This document shows, in pieces, positions 10,779 through 19,894 of a DNA stretch of 64,000 bases. Numbering within the stretch: the stretch's first letter is position 1; every line of letters starts with the position of its first letter. Source of the stretch: Burkholderiales bacterium (GTDB lineage Bacteria > Pseudomonadota > Gammaproteobacteria > Burkholderiales > Burkholderiaceae_C). Where the stretch lies: assembly GCA_947464185.1 (NCBI GenBank), contig CANHVY010000020.1:1-64000 (forward strand), read 5' to 3'. Made by a program: the position numbers and the translations under genes. The notes under the pieces are model-generated. The model did no database searches, was not told where the DNA came from, and worked only from the letters and a program-made list of their open reading frames with translations.

Positions 10779-11666
10779 TCAGTTCAGGTACATCCCCAGG
10801 TACCGTCGTCCACGGCTGACGGTGGCCGGGTCCGGGCAGGCGTCGAACCACTCCACCAGTTGAAGCCGGGCCTTCTCGCGCCACTCGGCCTTGTCGCGCA
10901 GCACCACTTCCAGCAGTTCGTCGAAGGCGGCGTTGAAGTCCCCTTCATAGACGCGGATCGCTGCCAAGGCAAAGCGGGCCTCGAAGTCCTTGCCGTTGGC
11001 GGCGATGCGCGCGGCCAGGGCGGCCGGATCGCCCTGCGGGCGGTTGCGGGCAAGTTCGATGCGCTTGAGCAGGCCGGCGTGGCGGTCCTTGCGCTCGGCC
11101 TCGGGCACGGCCTGCAGCACCTGCTCGGCCTCGTCCAGGTCGCCGCGCGCCACCACGCGCTCGGCCAGGTCCAGCAGCACGGCGGCGTTGTCCGGCTCGT
11201 AGCTCAGCGCCTCGCGCAGCAGGGCTTCAGCGGTCTCGGCGTCCGGTGCTTCGGCCGCTTCCAGGCGGATCTGCTCGGCCTCGGACACCTGGGGCCCCAG
11301 GTGCTTGTCCAGGAATTGGCGGATCTGGCCTTCGGGCTGCGCGCCCATGAACTGGTCCACGGGCCGCCCGCCGACGAACAGCACCACCAGCGGGATGCTG
11401 CGGATCTGCAGCGCGGCCGAGATCTGCGGCGCCTCGTCGGTGTTGAGCTTGGCGAGCACGAAGCGCCCCCCGTAGGCCTGCACCAGTTTTTCCAGCAGCG
11501 GCTTGAGGTTGCGGCAGGGCCCGCACCAGGGCGCCCAGCAGTCCAGCAGCACCGGCACCTCGAGCGAGCGCTCGAGCACGGTCTGGCGGAAGTCGGCCTC
11601 GGTGACGTCGAAGGACAGGTCCTGCGGGGCAGGGGCGGCGGGCAGGTTCGGATCGGTGGAAAACAT
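10779..11666 (-). CDS. cnoX: thioredoxin-domain co-chaperone, CnoX/YbbN type
   Basis: CnoX (YbbN) joins a thioredoxin domain to TPR-like repeats and passes oxidatively damaged clients to GroEL or DnaK. The 295-residue product has a thioredoxin fold at about 18-125 with WAPWCGPC; the Cys pair is residues 47 and 50. A C-terminal helical-repeat region follows (about 130-295). E. coli CnoX lacks a CGPC motif, so this version keeps a potentially active thioredoxin centre, as other family members do. ATG at 11666 gives a normal cytoplasmic start with no signal peptide. Confidence 0.88.
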   Translation of the reverse strand: MFSTDPNLPAAPAPQDLSFDVTEADFRQTVLERSLEVPVLLDCWAPWCGPCRNLKPLLEKLVQAYGGRFVLAKLNTDEAPQISAALQIRSIPLVVLFVGGRPVDQFMGAQPEGQIRQFLDKHLGPQVSEAEQIRLEAAEAPDAETAEALLREALSYEPDNAAVLLDLAERVVARGDLDEAEQVLQAVPEAERKDRHAGLLKRIELARNRPQGDPAALAARIAANGKDFEARFALAAIRVYEGDFNAAFDELLEVVLRDKAEWREKARLQLVEWFDACPDPATVSRGRRYLGMYLN

Positions 11667-11802
11667 GGGCGGCAGTGTCGTTCAGAAGCAGGCCAGGTGA
11701 ACGGGGGCGCGGCGCAGGAACGGTGCGGTTGGCGTCCGGCCGGAATCCTGGGGGGTCAAGGGGGTTTGAAACGGGGCTTTCAAGGCTGCGCCGCCCTGGC
11801 GG

Positions 11803-12792
11803 TCACCCGAGTTTGACGCCCAGGCGGGTGATCACTGGCCCCCAGCGCCTGACATCGCCTTCGATGAAGCGGCGGAAGGCCTCGGGCGTGCCGCCCACGG
11901 CCGTGAGGCCCGCGTTGTCCAGCACCTGGCGCACGGCGGCGTCTTTCAGCAGCTCGGTCACGTCCGTGGCCACGCGTTGCGCGACGGCGTCAGGCAGGCT
12001 GGTGGGCCCCACCAGGCCGTTCCAGGCCAGGGCCTCGACGTTGGGGTAGCCGGCCTCGGCCATGGTGGGCAGGTCCTTCAGGCTGTCCGGACGCTGCGCG
12101 CTCGTGACGGCCAGCAGCCGCGCCTTGTTGTTGCGCACGTGCGGGAGCAGGGCCGGGGCCACCATGAAGGTGAGCTGCGCCTCGCCCTGGGCCACGGCCA
12201 TGGCGGCCGGCGGCGAGCCGTTGAAGGGCACGTGCGTGGCGGCAAAGCCGGCCTCGGACAGCAGCAGCTCCATCGTCAGGTGGGCTGAGCTGCCGTTGCC
12301 CAGCGAGGAGTAATTCACCTTGCCGCCCTGCGCCTTGGCCCAGGCCACCAGCTCGGCCACGGTGCGCGCCGGCACGTCGGCGTTGACGGCCAGCACGTTG
12401 GGCTGGCTGGTGGTCATGACCACGGGCTTGAGGTCCTTGGTCGGGTCGTAGGGCGTCTTGGCGTAAAGGAAGGGTGCGTAGGCCAGCGGGCCGTTGAAGC
12501 CTATGCCCAGCGTGTGGCCGTCGGTGGCCTTGGCCACCGCGTCCATGCCCAGCATGCCGCCGGCCCCGGGCTTGTTCTCGATGACCACGGGCTGGCCCCA
12601 GCGCGCGGCCAGCTTGTCGCTCATCGCGCGCACGATCAGGTCCAGCGAGCTGCCCGGGCCCGTGGGCACCACGATCTTCACGGGGCGGCTGGGCCAGGCG
12701 GCCTGGGCCAGCGCCGGCAGGGCGGCACCCAGAGTGGCCGTGGCGGCGCAGACGGTGGTCAGGGTCAGAAGTTGGCGGCGATGCAGGCGCAT
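11803..12792 (-). CDS. Bug-family tripartite tricarboxylate transporter substrate-binding protein
   Basis: Bug proteins are periplasmic receptors, very numerous in Burkholderiales, that bind carboxylates or other small molecules. I use ATG 12792 (MRLHRRQLL), giving 329 residues; the open frame extends upstream with sequence unlike a signal peptide. A twin-arginine-like signal (HRRQLLTLTT..., cleaved near ALAQA) is followed by the family opening WPSRPVKIVVPTGPGSSLD and the typical VIENKPGAGGMLG. No membrane components (TctA/TctB) lie nearby, so this is an orphan receptor with unknown ligand. Confidence 0.9.
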   Translation of the reverse strand: MRLHRRQLLTLTTVCAATATLGAALPALAQAAWPSRPVKIVVPTGPGSSLDLIVRAMSDKLAARWGQPVVIENKPGAGGMLGMDAVAKATDGHTLGIGFNGPLAYAPFLYAKTPYDPTKDLKPVVMTTSQPNVLAVNADVPARTVAELVAWAKAQGGKVNYSSLGNGSSAHLTMELLLSEAGFAATHVPFNGSPPAAMAVAQGEAQLTFMVAPALLPHVRNNKARLLAVTSAQRPDSLKDLPTMAEAGYPNVEALAWNGLVGPTSLPDAVAQRVATDVTELLKDAAVRQVLDNAGLTAVGGTPEAFRRFIEGDVRRWGPVITRLGVKLG

Positions 12793-13012
12793 GGTGTGGG
12801 TTCCGTCCAGTGGCGGGGATGGGGTGCGGTGGGGGAATGGGGTCAGGAAATGCGAACAGCTTGGGGCCGTACTGTAGAGGCTGCGTGCTGCTGTGGTCCG
12901 CCGAGCCCGGCGCGAGGCGGCAGGACCACGCGCTGAGGGGCGCTGCACCGTGGTGATCGATCCGTGAGACGATTCCACGTTGATCACCTACTGCCCTCAG
13001 GGGTTCAAGGTC

Positions 13013-13495
13013 ATGTCCCGCGTCCTGAAAGTTCTCGCCATCCTGCTGGCCGCCCTCATCTTGCTGGTGTCCGCCTGGTTCTGGGCCGCCCTGTCCTGGA
13101 GCTATTCCAGCGGCGAGCGCGCCGGCTGGGTGCAGAAGCTCTCCCACAAGGGTTGGATCTGCAAGACCTGGGAGGGCGAACTGGCGCTGGTGTCACTGCC
13201 TGGAAGTGCCGTGGAGAAGTTCTACTTCACGGTGCGGGACGATGCCGTGGCGCAGCAGATCATGAAGGCCATGGGCAAGCGCGTGAGCCTGCATTACGAA
13301 GAGAAGGTGGGCCTGCCCACCACCTGCTTTGGTGAGACACGCCATTTCGTCACCAAGATCGAGATCACGCCGGACATTCCCTTGGGCCCAGGCGTGTCGC
13401 TGTCTTCGGGGGCGCCGTCAGCGGAAGCGCCCGGCGCGCGCGCACCGGCCCCTGCCGCACCGGCCCCAGCCCCGGCCATGCCCGCTTCCCGCTGA
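13013..13495 (+). CDS. hypothetical membrane-anchored protein
   Basis: I cannot assign a function. With ATG 13013 the protein has 160 residues. A hydrophobic N-terminal segment (VLAILLAALILLVSAWFWAAL) forms one membrane helix or uncleaved signal anchor. A conserved-looking globular part follows, containing KGWICKTWEGEL and FTVRDDAVAQQI. The tail is a disordered Ala/Pro run (about 135-157). A TTG at 12980 could extend it by 11 residues, but an AAGG ribosome-binding-like sequence precedes the ATG. It ends 8 bp from the convergent glutamate dehydrogenase gene. Confidence 0.75.
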   Translation: MSRVLKVLAILLAALILLVSAWFWAALSWSYSSGERAGWVQKLSHKGWICKTWEGELALVSLPGSAVEKFYFTVRDDAVAQQIMKAMGKRVSLHYEEKVGLPTTCFGETRHFVTKIEITPDIPLGPGVSLSSGAPSAEAPGARAPAPAAPAPAPAMPASR

Positions 13496-13503
13496 GGGGC
13501 AGG

Positions 13504-14817
13504 TCACGGATACAGCCCGCGCATCTCACGCGCGCTGAGGATGCGCTCGCAGGCCACGGCAAAGGTGGCCGTGCGCAGCGACATCCGTCGCCACCCGCCG
13601 TGCTGTTCGGCCGTCTCCCAGATGTGCTGAAGGGCCTGCACCAGGATGCGGTCCAGCCGCTGGTTGACCTCGTCCTCGCTCCAGAAGAAGGAGCTGAAGT
13701 CCTGCACCCACTCGAAGTAGCTCACGGTCACGCCGCCCGCGTTGCAGATGACGTCAGGCACGACCAGCACCCCGCGCTCGGTGAGCACGTCGTCGGCCGC
13801 GGGCAGGGTGGGCCCGTTGGCCCCTTCCAGCACCAGGCGGGCGTGCAGACGCTGCGCCCGTTCGGCAGTGATCTGGCCTTCCAGCGCGGCGGGAATCAGG
13901 ATGTCGCAGGGCACGTCCCAGAAGGCCTCGGCCTCCATGCCTTGTGCCGCCTGGAAGCCGCCCACCCCGCCCGTGCGCTGGACATGGGCTATCAGCTCGG
14001 CCACCTCCAGGCCCGCCTCGCGCCAGACCGTGCCGGTGTGGTCCTGGACCGCCACGATGCGGGCGCCCGCCTGCTGGAACAACTCCGCCGCGGCGGAGCC
14101 CACGTTGCCAAAGCCCTGCACGGCCACCCTCGCGCCTTCCAGCGGCAGGGCGATGCGGCGCGCCGCATCCCGCCCGCAGACGAACACGCCGCGGCCCGTG
14201 GCCTTGACCCGCCCGAGCGAGCCGCCCAGTTGCAGGGGCTTGCCCGTCACCACGCCCGTGGTGGTGGCGCCCACGTTCATGGAGTAGGTGTCCATCATCC
14301 AGGCCATCACCTGGGCGTTGGTGTTGACGTCGGGCGCCGGGATGTCCTGCTGCGGCCCGATCAGCAGGCCGATCTCGCTGGTGTAGCGGCGTGTCAGCTT
14401 TTCCTGCTCCTTGAGCGAGAGTTCGCGCGGCGCCACGCGGATGCCGCCCTTGGCGCCGCCGAAGGGCAGGTTGACGGCCGCGTTCTTGATGCTCATCCAG
14501 GCGGCCAGCGCCATCACCTCCTCCAGCGTCACGTCCGGGTGGTAGCGCACGCCGCCCTTGCCCGGGCCGCGCGTGAGCGAGTGCTGCACGCGGTAACCCT
14601 CGAAGTGGGCGATGCGGCCGTCGTCCATCTCGATGGGCACGTCCACGACCAGGCAACGCTTGGGCCGGCGCAGTGTCTCGGCCCAGCGCGACAGGCGGCC
14701 CAGATGGGGCATCACGCGGTCGATCTGCCGCAGGTAGGTGTTCCACGGGCTGTCAGGGCCGGAGTGGACGAAGGACAGGCCGTTGGCGTGCGGGTCGGTT
14801 TTCTCGGGTGTGTACAT
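13504..14817 (-). CDS. gdhA: glutamate dehydrogenase (Glu/Leu/Phe/Val family)
   Basis: This enzyme interconverts glutamate with 2-oxoglutarate and ammonia. The 437-residue protein starts [10 protein letters not shown] at ATG 14817; the open frame extends upstream but with non-homologous sequence. The dimerisation and catalytic domain includes PFGGAKGGI, whose Lys is catalytic, and [13 protein letters not shown]. The Rossmann domain has the nucleotide motif VQGFGNVGS. The size fits the hexameric NAD-dependent type, but coenzyme preference cannot be read confidently. It is divergent from the SDR gene with a 220-bp gap. Confidence 0.92.
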   Translation of the reverse strand: MYTPEKTDPHANGLSFVHSGPDSPWNTYLRQIDRVMPHLGRLSRWAETLRRPKRCLVVDVPIEMDDGRIAHFEGYRVQHSLTRGPGKGGVRYHPDVTLEEVMALAAWMSIKNAAVNLPFGGAKGGIRVAPRELSLKEQEKLTRRYTSEIGLLIGPQQDIPAPDVNTNAQVMAWMMDTYSMNVGATTTGVVTGKPLQLGGSLGRVKATGRGVFVCGRDAARRIALPLEGARVAVQGFGNVGSAAAELFQQAGARIVAVQDHTGTVWREAGLEVAELIAHVQRTGGVGGFQAAQGMEAEAFWDVPCDILIPAALEGQITAERAQRLHARLVLEGANGPTLPAADDVLTERGVLVVPDVICNAGGVTVSYFEWVQDFSSFFWSEDEVNQRLDRILVQALQHIWETAEQHGGWRRMSLRTATFAVACERILSAREMRGLYP

Positions 14818-15037
14818 GACGGTTCGTCTCCCGGGGTGAAGAAGCTGGTGCGGTGGCCGATGGCGCCTCAAGGGCGGTGTCCTTGCCGCGCAGAGCGCAG
14901 GGTAGGGTGTAAGCGCCCGCGGCGCCAGCGTGGCCGCAAGGTCATGCACCGTTTGCATGGGTGCTGGCGCCTGCCGCATGAGCGGCCTTCAGACACTCCA
15001 CAATGTGGGCCTGTTCGACTCCAAGCAGCCCCCGCCC

Positions 15038-15826
15038 ATGACCTCAACCCTCCCCGCCACCCCCGTGGCTTTCGTGACGGGCGGCGCCCGCGGCATTGGC
15101 CTGGCCTGCGGACGGTGGTTCCTGGAACATGGCTACCACGTGGCCCTGGTCGACATCGACGCCGCCACCCTGGCCCGCACCGACGCCGAACTGGCCGACT
15201 CGCAGCGCGTGCTCACGGTGCATGCCGATGTCTCCAAGCCTGACCAGGTGGAGGCCGCCGTCGCCCGTGTTGTCGAGCGCTTCGGCCGCATCGACGCCCT
15301 GGTGAACAACGCCGGCGTGGCCGTGTTCAAGAAGATCGGCGAGACCACCTGGGCCGACTGGCGCTATGTGATGGACACCAACCTGGACGGCGCCTTCCTG
15401 TGCACCCAGGCCTGCGCGGCGGTGATGCTGCGCACGGGTGGCGGCGCGGTGGTCAACATCGCCTCCATCTCCGGCCTGCGCGCCAGCACCATGCGCGTGG
15501 CCTACGGCACCAGCAAGGGCGCCATCATCCACCTGACCAAGCAGCAGGCCATCGAGCTGGGCGACGCCGGCATCCGGGTGAACTGCGTCGCCCCGGGTCC
15601 GGTGGATACCGAAATGTCCAAGCTCGTGCACACGGTGGCCATTCGCAGCGACTACTACGACACCATTCCGCTGAACCGCTATGGCACCACCGAGGAGATC
15701 GCCAACGCGGTGGGCTTCCTCTGCAGCCCGGCCGCCAGCTACGTCAACGGCCAGACCCTGGCGGTGGACGGCGGCTTTGATGCCAGTGGCGTGGGCCTGC
15801 CCACGCTGCGGCGCAAGGCGACCTGA
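15038..15826 (+). CDS. short-chain dehydrogenase/reductase
   Basis: This is a classical SDR oxidoreductase of 262 residues, using ATG 15038 (MTSTLPATPVAFVTGG). It shows the nucleotide-binding TGGARGIG, the structural LVNNAGV, a catalytic Ser in NIASISG and the Tyr-Lys pair in YGTSKGA. An acidic residue after the second strand (VDID) suggests NAD rather than NADP. The substrate is unknown. It runs convergently with the TRAP/E1 operon, so it could act on a related carbonyl or alcohol compound, but this is only a neighbourhood guess. Confidence 0.88.
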   Translation: MTSTLPATPVAFVTGGARGIGLACGRWFLEHGYHVALVDIDAATLARTDAELADSQRVLTVHADVSKPDQVEAAVARVVERFGRIDALVNNAGVAVFKKIGETTWADWRYVMDTNLDGAFLCTQACAAVMLRTGGGAVVNIASISGLRASTMRVAYGTSKGAIIHLTKQQAIELGDAGIRVNCVAPGPVDTEMSKLVHTVAIRSDYYDTIPLNRYGTTEEIANAVGFLCSPAASYVNGQTLAVDGGFDASGVGLPTLRRKAT

Positions 15827-15894
15827 AGCTCACGCTGAGCCCGGGCCGGTGTCGGAGCGCAGGCGGGGCCAAGCCCCGTCCGCAACCCTGCGCG

Positions 15895-17745
15895 TTACAG
15901 CGCCACTGTCGACAGCCAGGGGACGGCCGCGATGACCACCAGGCCCAGGATCAGGGCCACGATGTAGGGCCAGATGGCGCCTACCACCTCGTCAGGCGAT
16001 GTGTCGCCGATGCGGCAGGCGATGTAGAAGCCCACGCCGATGGGCGGCATCATCAGGCCGATGTTCATGGCCGTAACCACCACCATCGAGTAGTGGATGT
16101 CGTGAATGCCCAGCTTCTTGGCGATGGGAAACATGATGGGCGCCAGCAGCAGGATGGCCGGCAGCCCCTCCAGCACGCACCCCAGGATCAGGAACACCAG
16201 GATGGTGACAGCCAGGTAGGTCATCGCCCCACCCGGCATGGTCGTCAGGAAGGTGGACATCGTCTGGATGACGCCGCTTTGCGCAATGGCCCAGGCCATC
16301 CCCGAGGCGGTGCCCAGGATCAACAGGATGGCGCCGCTGAGCGCGGCCGTGTCCACCAGCATGGTGTAGATCTTGCGCCAGCCCAGGCCGCCGTAGAGCA
16401 GGTGGCCGATCAGCATGGCGTAGAGCACGGCGATGGTGGAGACTTCCGTGGCCGTGGCCACGCCCCCGCCCACGGCGCTGCGGATCAGGAAAGGCAGCAC
16501 CAGTGCCGGCCCCGCGATCAGCAGCAGCTTGCCCACGGTCGCCAGGGGCGCGCGGCGGATGCCGTCCATCACCTCGTGGCGCGCCTTCCAGCGGGCCAGC
16601 ACCACCAGGGTGAGCAGCAGCACCATGGCGATCACCACGCCGCTCTGGAACAGGCCGGCAATGGACACCCCCGCCACCGAACCCAGCACGATGAGCACGA
16701 TGCTCGGCGGCACGGTGTCGGCCATGGCCGCCCCGGTGGCCAGCAGCGCGATCATCTCCTTGGGTTTGTGCCCGCGTCGCTTCATCTCCGGGAACAGCGC
16801 GGGCGCCACCGTGGCCATGTCCGACACCTTGGAGCCGGAGATGCCCGAGACGATGAACAGCGAGCCGAGCAGCACGTAGGACATGCCGGCGCGGATGTGG
16901 CCGATCATGGCCGCCAGCACATCGACGATGGCCTTGCCCATGCCGGTGCTGTCCAGCACGCAGCCCAGCAGCACGAAGACGGGCACCGAAACCAGGATGA
17001 TGCTGGACATGCCCTCGTCCATGCGGCTGATCACCACCGTCAGCGGGGTGGTGGTGGCAAAGCCCAGGTAGGCCACCGTGGCGATGCCGAAGCAAAAGCC
17101 GATGGGCACGCCCGCGGCCAGGCACAGCGTGAGCAGACCCACCAGGAAGATCACGAGGTTGAGCTTGCCCAACTGCTGCAGGCCGGCGGAGCCCGCCCAG
17201 CAAGCGGCGGCTGCCAGCGCCACCACGGCGGCGGCTACCAGCAGCTCGCGGGGTTTCACCGTGCGCAGCGCATAGGCCGCCAGCAGGGCCAGCATGGCCA
17301 CCACACTGAACGCGATGGAGCCCACGCGGAAGGCATTGGGCATGCTGAGCTCGGGCGTGCGGATGACCCACTCGTCGCGCGTGTACTCGATGGCGGGGCC
17401 GGCCCAGGCCAGCAGCGTGGCCGCCACCGCGCACAGCGCGAAGGCCTGCACGTAGCCGCGCCAGCGCTCGGGCACGCGCTCGACCACCAGCGTCAGGCGC
17501 AGGTGCTCGTTGCGGTGCATGGCGATGACCGCGCCCAGCATCGACAGCCACAGGAACGACAGCGACACCACTTCGTCAATCCAGATGACCGGATAAGCGA
17601 AGCCGTAACGGGCCGTCACCCCCGTGAGCAGCAGGATGACGATCACCGCCAGCAGCAGCGCGCTCACGGCCTCCAGCGGGCGCATGAGCCGCGCGGCCAC
17701 CGGCCCGACGCCAAGTGGCGCCGGGGTCAGTTCGGCCGCGCTCAC
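15895..17745 (-). CDS. TRAP transporter, fused small and large permease (DctQM)
   Basis: TRAP transporters import organic acids with a sodium gradient and a periplasmic receptor. This 616-residue protein fuses the four-helix DctQ subunit (about 1-180, including WIDEVVSLSFLWLSMLGA and MHRNEHLRL) to the DctM permease (about 190-616, including VPVFVLLG and VSGISGSKVSDMA). The start is a GTG at 17743-17745, preceded 8 nt upstream by AGGAGG (reverse of 17754-17759). An upstream in-frame start would overlap the receptor gene. It lies 58 bp after the DctP gene, as expected for a single transport operon. Confidence 0.92.
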   Translation of the reverse strand: MSAAELTPAPLGVGPVAARLMRPLEAVSALLLAVIVILLLTGVTARYGFAYPVIWIDEVVSLSFLWLSMLGAVIAMHRNEHLRLTLVVERVPERWRGYVQAFALCAVAATLLAWAGPAIEYTRDEWVIRTPELSMPNAFRVGSIAFSVVAMLALLAAYALRTVKPRELLVAAAVVALAAAACWAGSAGLQQLGKLNLVIFLVGLLTLCLAAGVPIGFCFGIATVAYLGFATTTPLTVVISRMDEGMSSIILVSVPVFVLLGCVLDSTGMGKAIVDVLAAMIGHIRAGMSYVLLGSLFIVSGISGSKVSDMATVAPALFPEMKRRGHKPKEMIALLATGAAMADTVPPSIVLIVLGSVAGVSIAGLFQSGVVIAMVLLLTLVVLARWKARHEVMDGIRRAPLATVGKLLLIAGPALVLPFLIRSAVGGGVATATEVSTIAVLYAMLIGHLLYGGLGWRKIYTMLVDTAALSGAILLILGTASGMAWAIAQSGVIQTMSTFLTTMPGGAMTYLAVTILVFLILGCVLEGLPAILLLAPIMFPIAKKLGIHDIHYSMVVVTAMNIGLMMPPIGVGFYIACRIGDTSPDEVVGAIWPYIVALILGLVVIAAVPWLSTVAL

Positions 17746-17803
17746 CGCGCCGTCCTCCTGGGGCCTGTTGCCACGCCCTCCCCCAATTGCACCCGGGCCT
17801 TCA

Positions 17804-18829
17804 TCAGCCCAGCCTGCCGGAGTACTTCTCCAGGCGTGCCATGGCGTCGGCACCGAACTTGCCGCGCCACTCCTCGTAGAACCCGGCCTTGGCCAGCACG
17901 TCGCGGAAGCTCCTGCCATCTGGGGTGTTGAGCACCATGCCCTTGTCCCTCAGGGTCTTTTCCAGGCCCAGGTTGAGCTGCTTGATGTCGTCGCGCTGTG
18001 ACATGACGGCGGCCGTGACATGCTTGTTCAGCAGGCCCTGCACCTCGGCCGGCGTGCCGGCCCAGCGCCTGCCGTTGACCAGGATCCACTGGCCGTCCCA
18101 CATGTGGCCGGTCATGGACAGGAACTTCTGCACCTCGAAGAGCTTGGCGATCTCGATGATGGCCAGCGGGTTCTCCTGGCCCTCCACCACCTTGGTCTGC
18201 AGCGCGGAGTACACCTCGCTGAAGTTGATGCCGGTCGGCGCCGCGCCGAAGGCCTTGAACATCGAGGTCCACAGCGGGCTCACCGGCACGCGGATCTTGA
18301 ATCCCTTGAGGTCCTCGGCGGTGTTGATGGGCTTGGTGGAGCTGGTGATGTTGCGAAAGCCGTTGTCCAGGATGCGGTCGAAGCTGTGCAGGGTCACCTT
18401 GGCGATGGCCTCGCGGATGAAGGCGCCGAGGTCGCCGTCCATCGCCTTCCACACGGTGTCGTAGTCCTTGAAGGCGAAGGCCAGGCCGTTGATGCCGGCC
18501 AGCGGCACCAGCGTCTGCAGGATCAGGCCCGACAGCGGGAAGATGTCGATGGCGCCCGAGCGTACCTGCGACAGCATGTCGGTGTCGCCGCCCAGCTGGT
18601 TGTTGGGGAAGATCTGGATCTCGACCCTGCCGCCGCTTTCCTTCTTCACGGCCTCAGCGGCCTCACGCACCCGGATGTTGGAGGGGTGGGTGGTGGGGAT
18701 GTTGTTGGCCCACTTGAAGACCAGGGGCGTGCCCTGGGCGAACAGCGGGGCGCCGATGGCGGCCAGCGCCCCGGCTGTGGCAGTGGCGCGGATCAACTGG
18801 CGGCGGCTGCGGGAAATGTCGTTGCTCAT
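17804..18829 (-). CDS. TRAP transporter solute-binding protein (DctP family)
   Basis: This is the periplasmic receptor for the adjacent DctQM permease. The 341-residue precursor begins MSNDISRSRRQLIRAT, a twin-arginine signal, with probable cleavage after LFAQG. The mature part has the DctP features WANNIPTTHPSN, FPNNQLGGD and GFKIRVPVSPLW. The Arg in the latter segment normally pairs with a substrate carboxylate. It follows the E1 beta gene by 93 bp on the same strand. The ligand may therefore be an acid or ketone fed to the E1 enzyme, which is inferred from position only. Confidence 0.92.
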   Translation of the reverse strand: MSNDISRSRRQLIRATATAGALAAIGAPLFAQGTPLVFKWANNIPTTHPSNIRVREAAEAVKKESGGRVEIQIFPNNQLGGDTDMLSQVRSGAIDIFPLSGLILQTLVPLAGINGLAFAFKDYDTVWKAMDGDLGAFIREAIAKVTLHSFDRILDNGFRNITSSTKPINTAEDLKGFKIRVPVSPLWTSMFKAFGAAPTGINFSEVYSALQTKVVEGQENPLAIIEIAKLFEVQKFLSMTGHMWDGQWILVNGRRWAGTPAEVQGLLNKHVTAAVMSQRDDIKQLNLGLEKTLRDKGMVLNTPDGRSFRDVLAKAGFYEEWRGKFGADAMARLEKYSGRLG

Positions 18830-18922
18830 GGGTTGTCTCCTGTGGGTGAGCGGGGGGAAGTCTTGCGTATCGGTGGCTTGAGTGCGCGCGGGGACCGTTG
18901 CTGTGCAGGCCGAGCGTACCGC

Positions 18923-19894
18923 TCAAGCCCGTTCCAGCAGCGCCTTGGCGGCGTGGGCGATCTTCTCGGGGCTCAGGCGGGCTTCGTTTTCCAGCACCTG
19001 GGCATAGCCCACGGGGATGCGCGGCGAGCCAAGGCGCGCCACGCGGCAGCCCGTGGCCTCGGCCGCGTGCGCGGCGATTTCGGCGCCGAAGCCGGCCACC
19101 TGCACGGCTTCGTGCACCACCAGCAGGCGCCCGGTCTTGGCGGCCGAGGCATGCACGGTGGCCTGGTCCCAGGGCCAGAGCGTGCGCAGGTCGATGACCT
19201 CCACGCTCACGCCGCGCAAGGCCTCATGTTCCAGCGCCTGCAGTGCCGGGGCCACGCCGCGCGACCAGGTGACGATGGTCAGGTCTGCGCCTTGGCGCAT
19301 CACGTTGGCGCGGCCCAGCGGGAGGTCCAGCGCCGTGTCCACCGTTCCGGTCTGGCCCCAGAGCTCTTTGTGCTCCATGTAGATCACGGGGTCGCCGCTG
19401 GCCAGGCTGGCCTTGAGCAGGCTGAAGTTATCCTGCGGCGTGGCTGGCACCGCCACCACCAAGCCGGGCAAGTGGGCGAACCAGGCCTCCAGCGACTGCG
19501 AATGTTGTGCCGCCGAAGCCGACCAGATGCCGATGGGCATGCGCGCCACCAGCGGCACGCGCCCCTGGCCGCCGAACATGTAGCGGTTCTTCGCCGCCTG
19601 GTTGACGATCTCGTCCATGGCGCACAGCGCGAAGTCGATGACGCGCATCTCCACCACCGGCCGCAGGCCGGCCAGGGCCATGCCCACGGCCGCGCCCATG
19701 ATGTTGGCCTCGGAGATGGGCGTGTCGATGATGCGTCCGGGGCCGAACTGCTGCGGCAGCCCGCGGTACTGGCCGAAGACGCCGCCGCGGCCCAGGTCCT
19801 CGCCCAGCGCCACGATGGCCGGGTCCGCCTCCATGGCCTGCTGCAGCGCCAGCGCGGCGGCCGCTGCATAGGTGAGCTCTTGGACCGTGCTCAT
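18923..19894 (-). CDS. 2-oxoacid (acetoin/pyruvate-type) dehydrogenase E1, beta subunit
   Basis: The beta subunit, with the alpha subunit, forms a thiamine-diphosphate-dependent E1 that decarboxylates a 2-oxoacid or cleaves acetoin. The 323-residue protein shows ALGEDLGRGGVFGQYRGL, PISEANIMGAAVGMAL and the C-terminal transketolase domain (VEVIDLRTLWPWD). I chose ATG 19894, whose ATGA overlaps the alpha-subunit stop; a GTG two codons earlier is possible. No E2 or E3 gene lies in the operon. The enzyme would need partners elsewhere or act without them. Confidence 0.9.
   Translation of the reverse strand: MSTVQELTYAAAAALALQQAMEADPAIVALGEDLGRGGVFGQYRGLPQQFGPGRIIDTPISEANIMGAAVGMALAGLRPVVEMRVIDFALCAMDEIVNQAAKNRYMFGGQGRVPLVARMPIGIWSASAAQHSQSLEAWFAHLPGLVVAVPATPQDNFSLLKASLASGDPVIYMEHKELWGQTGTVDTALDLPLGRANVMRQGADLTIVTWSRGVAPALQALEHEALRGVSVEVIDLRTLWPWDQATVHASAAKTGRLLVVHEAVQVAGFGAEIAAHAAEATGCRVARLGSPRIPVGYAQVLENEARLSPEKIAHAAKALLERA

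Noticed and set aside
13600..15243. A long plus-strand frame across the glutamate dehydrogenase gene
   Set aside because: Composition is His/Gln/Gly-rich with no domain; glutamate dehydrogenase on the minus strand is complete.
16093..17931. A 612-codon plus-strand frame opposite DctQM
   Set aside because: Its sequence is almost only Gln, His, Arg and Gly, typical of antisense to membrane protein genes.
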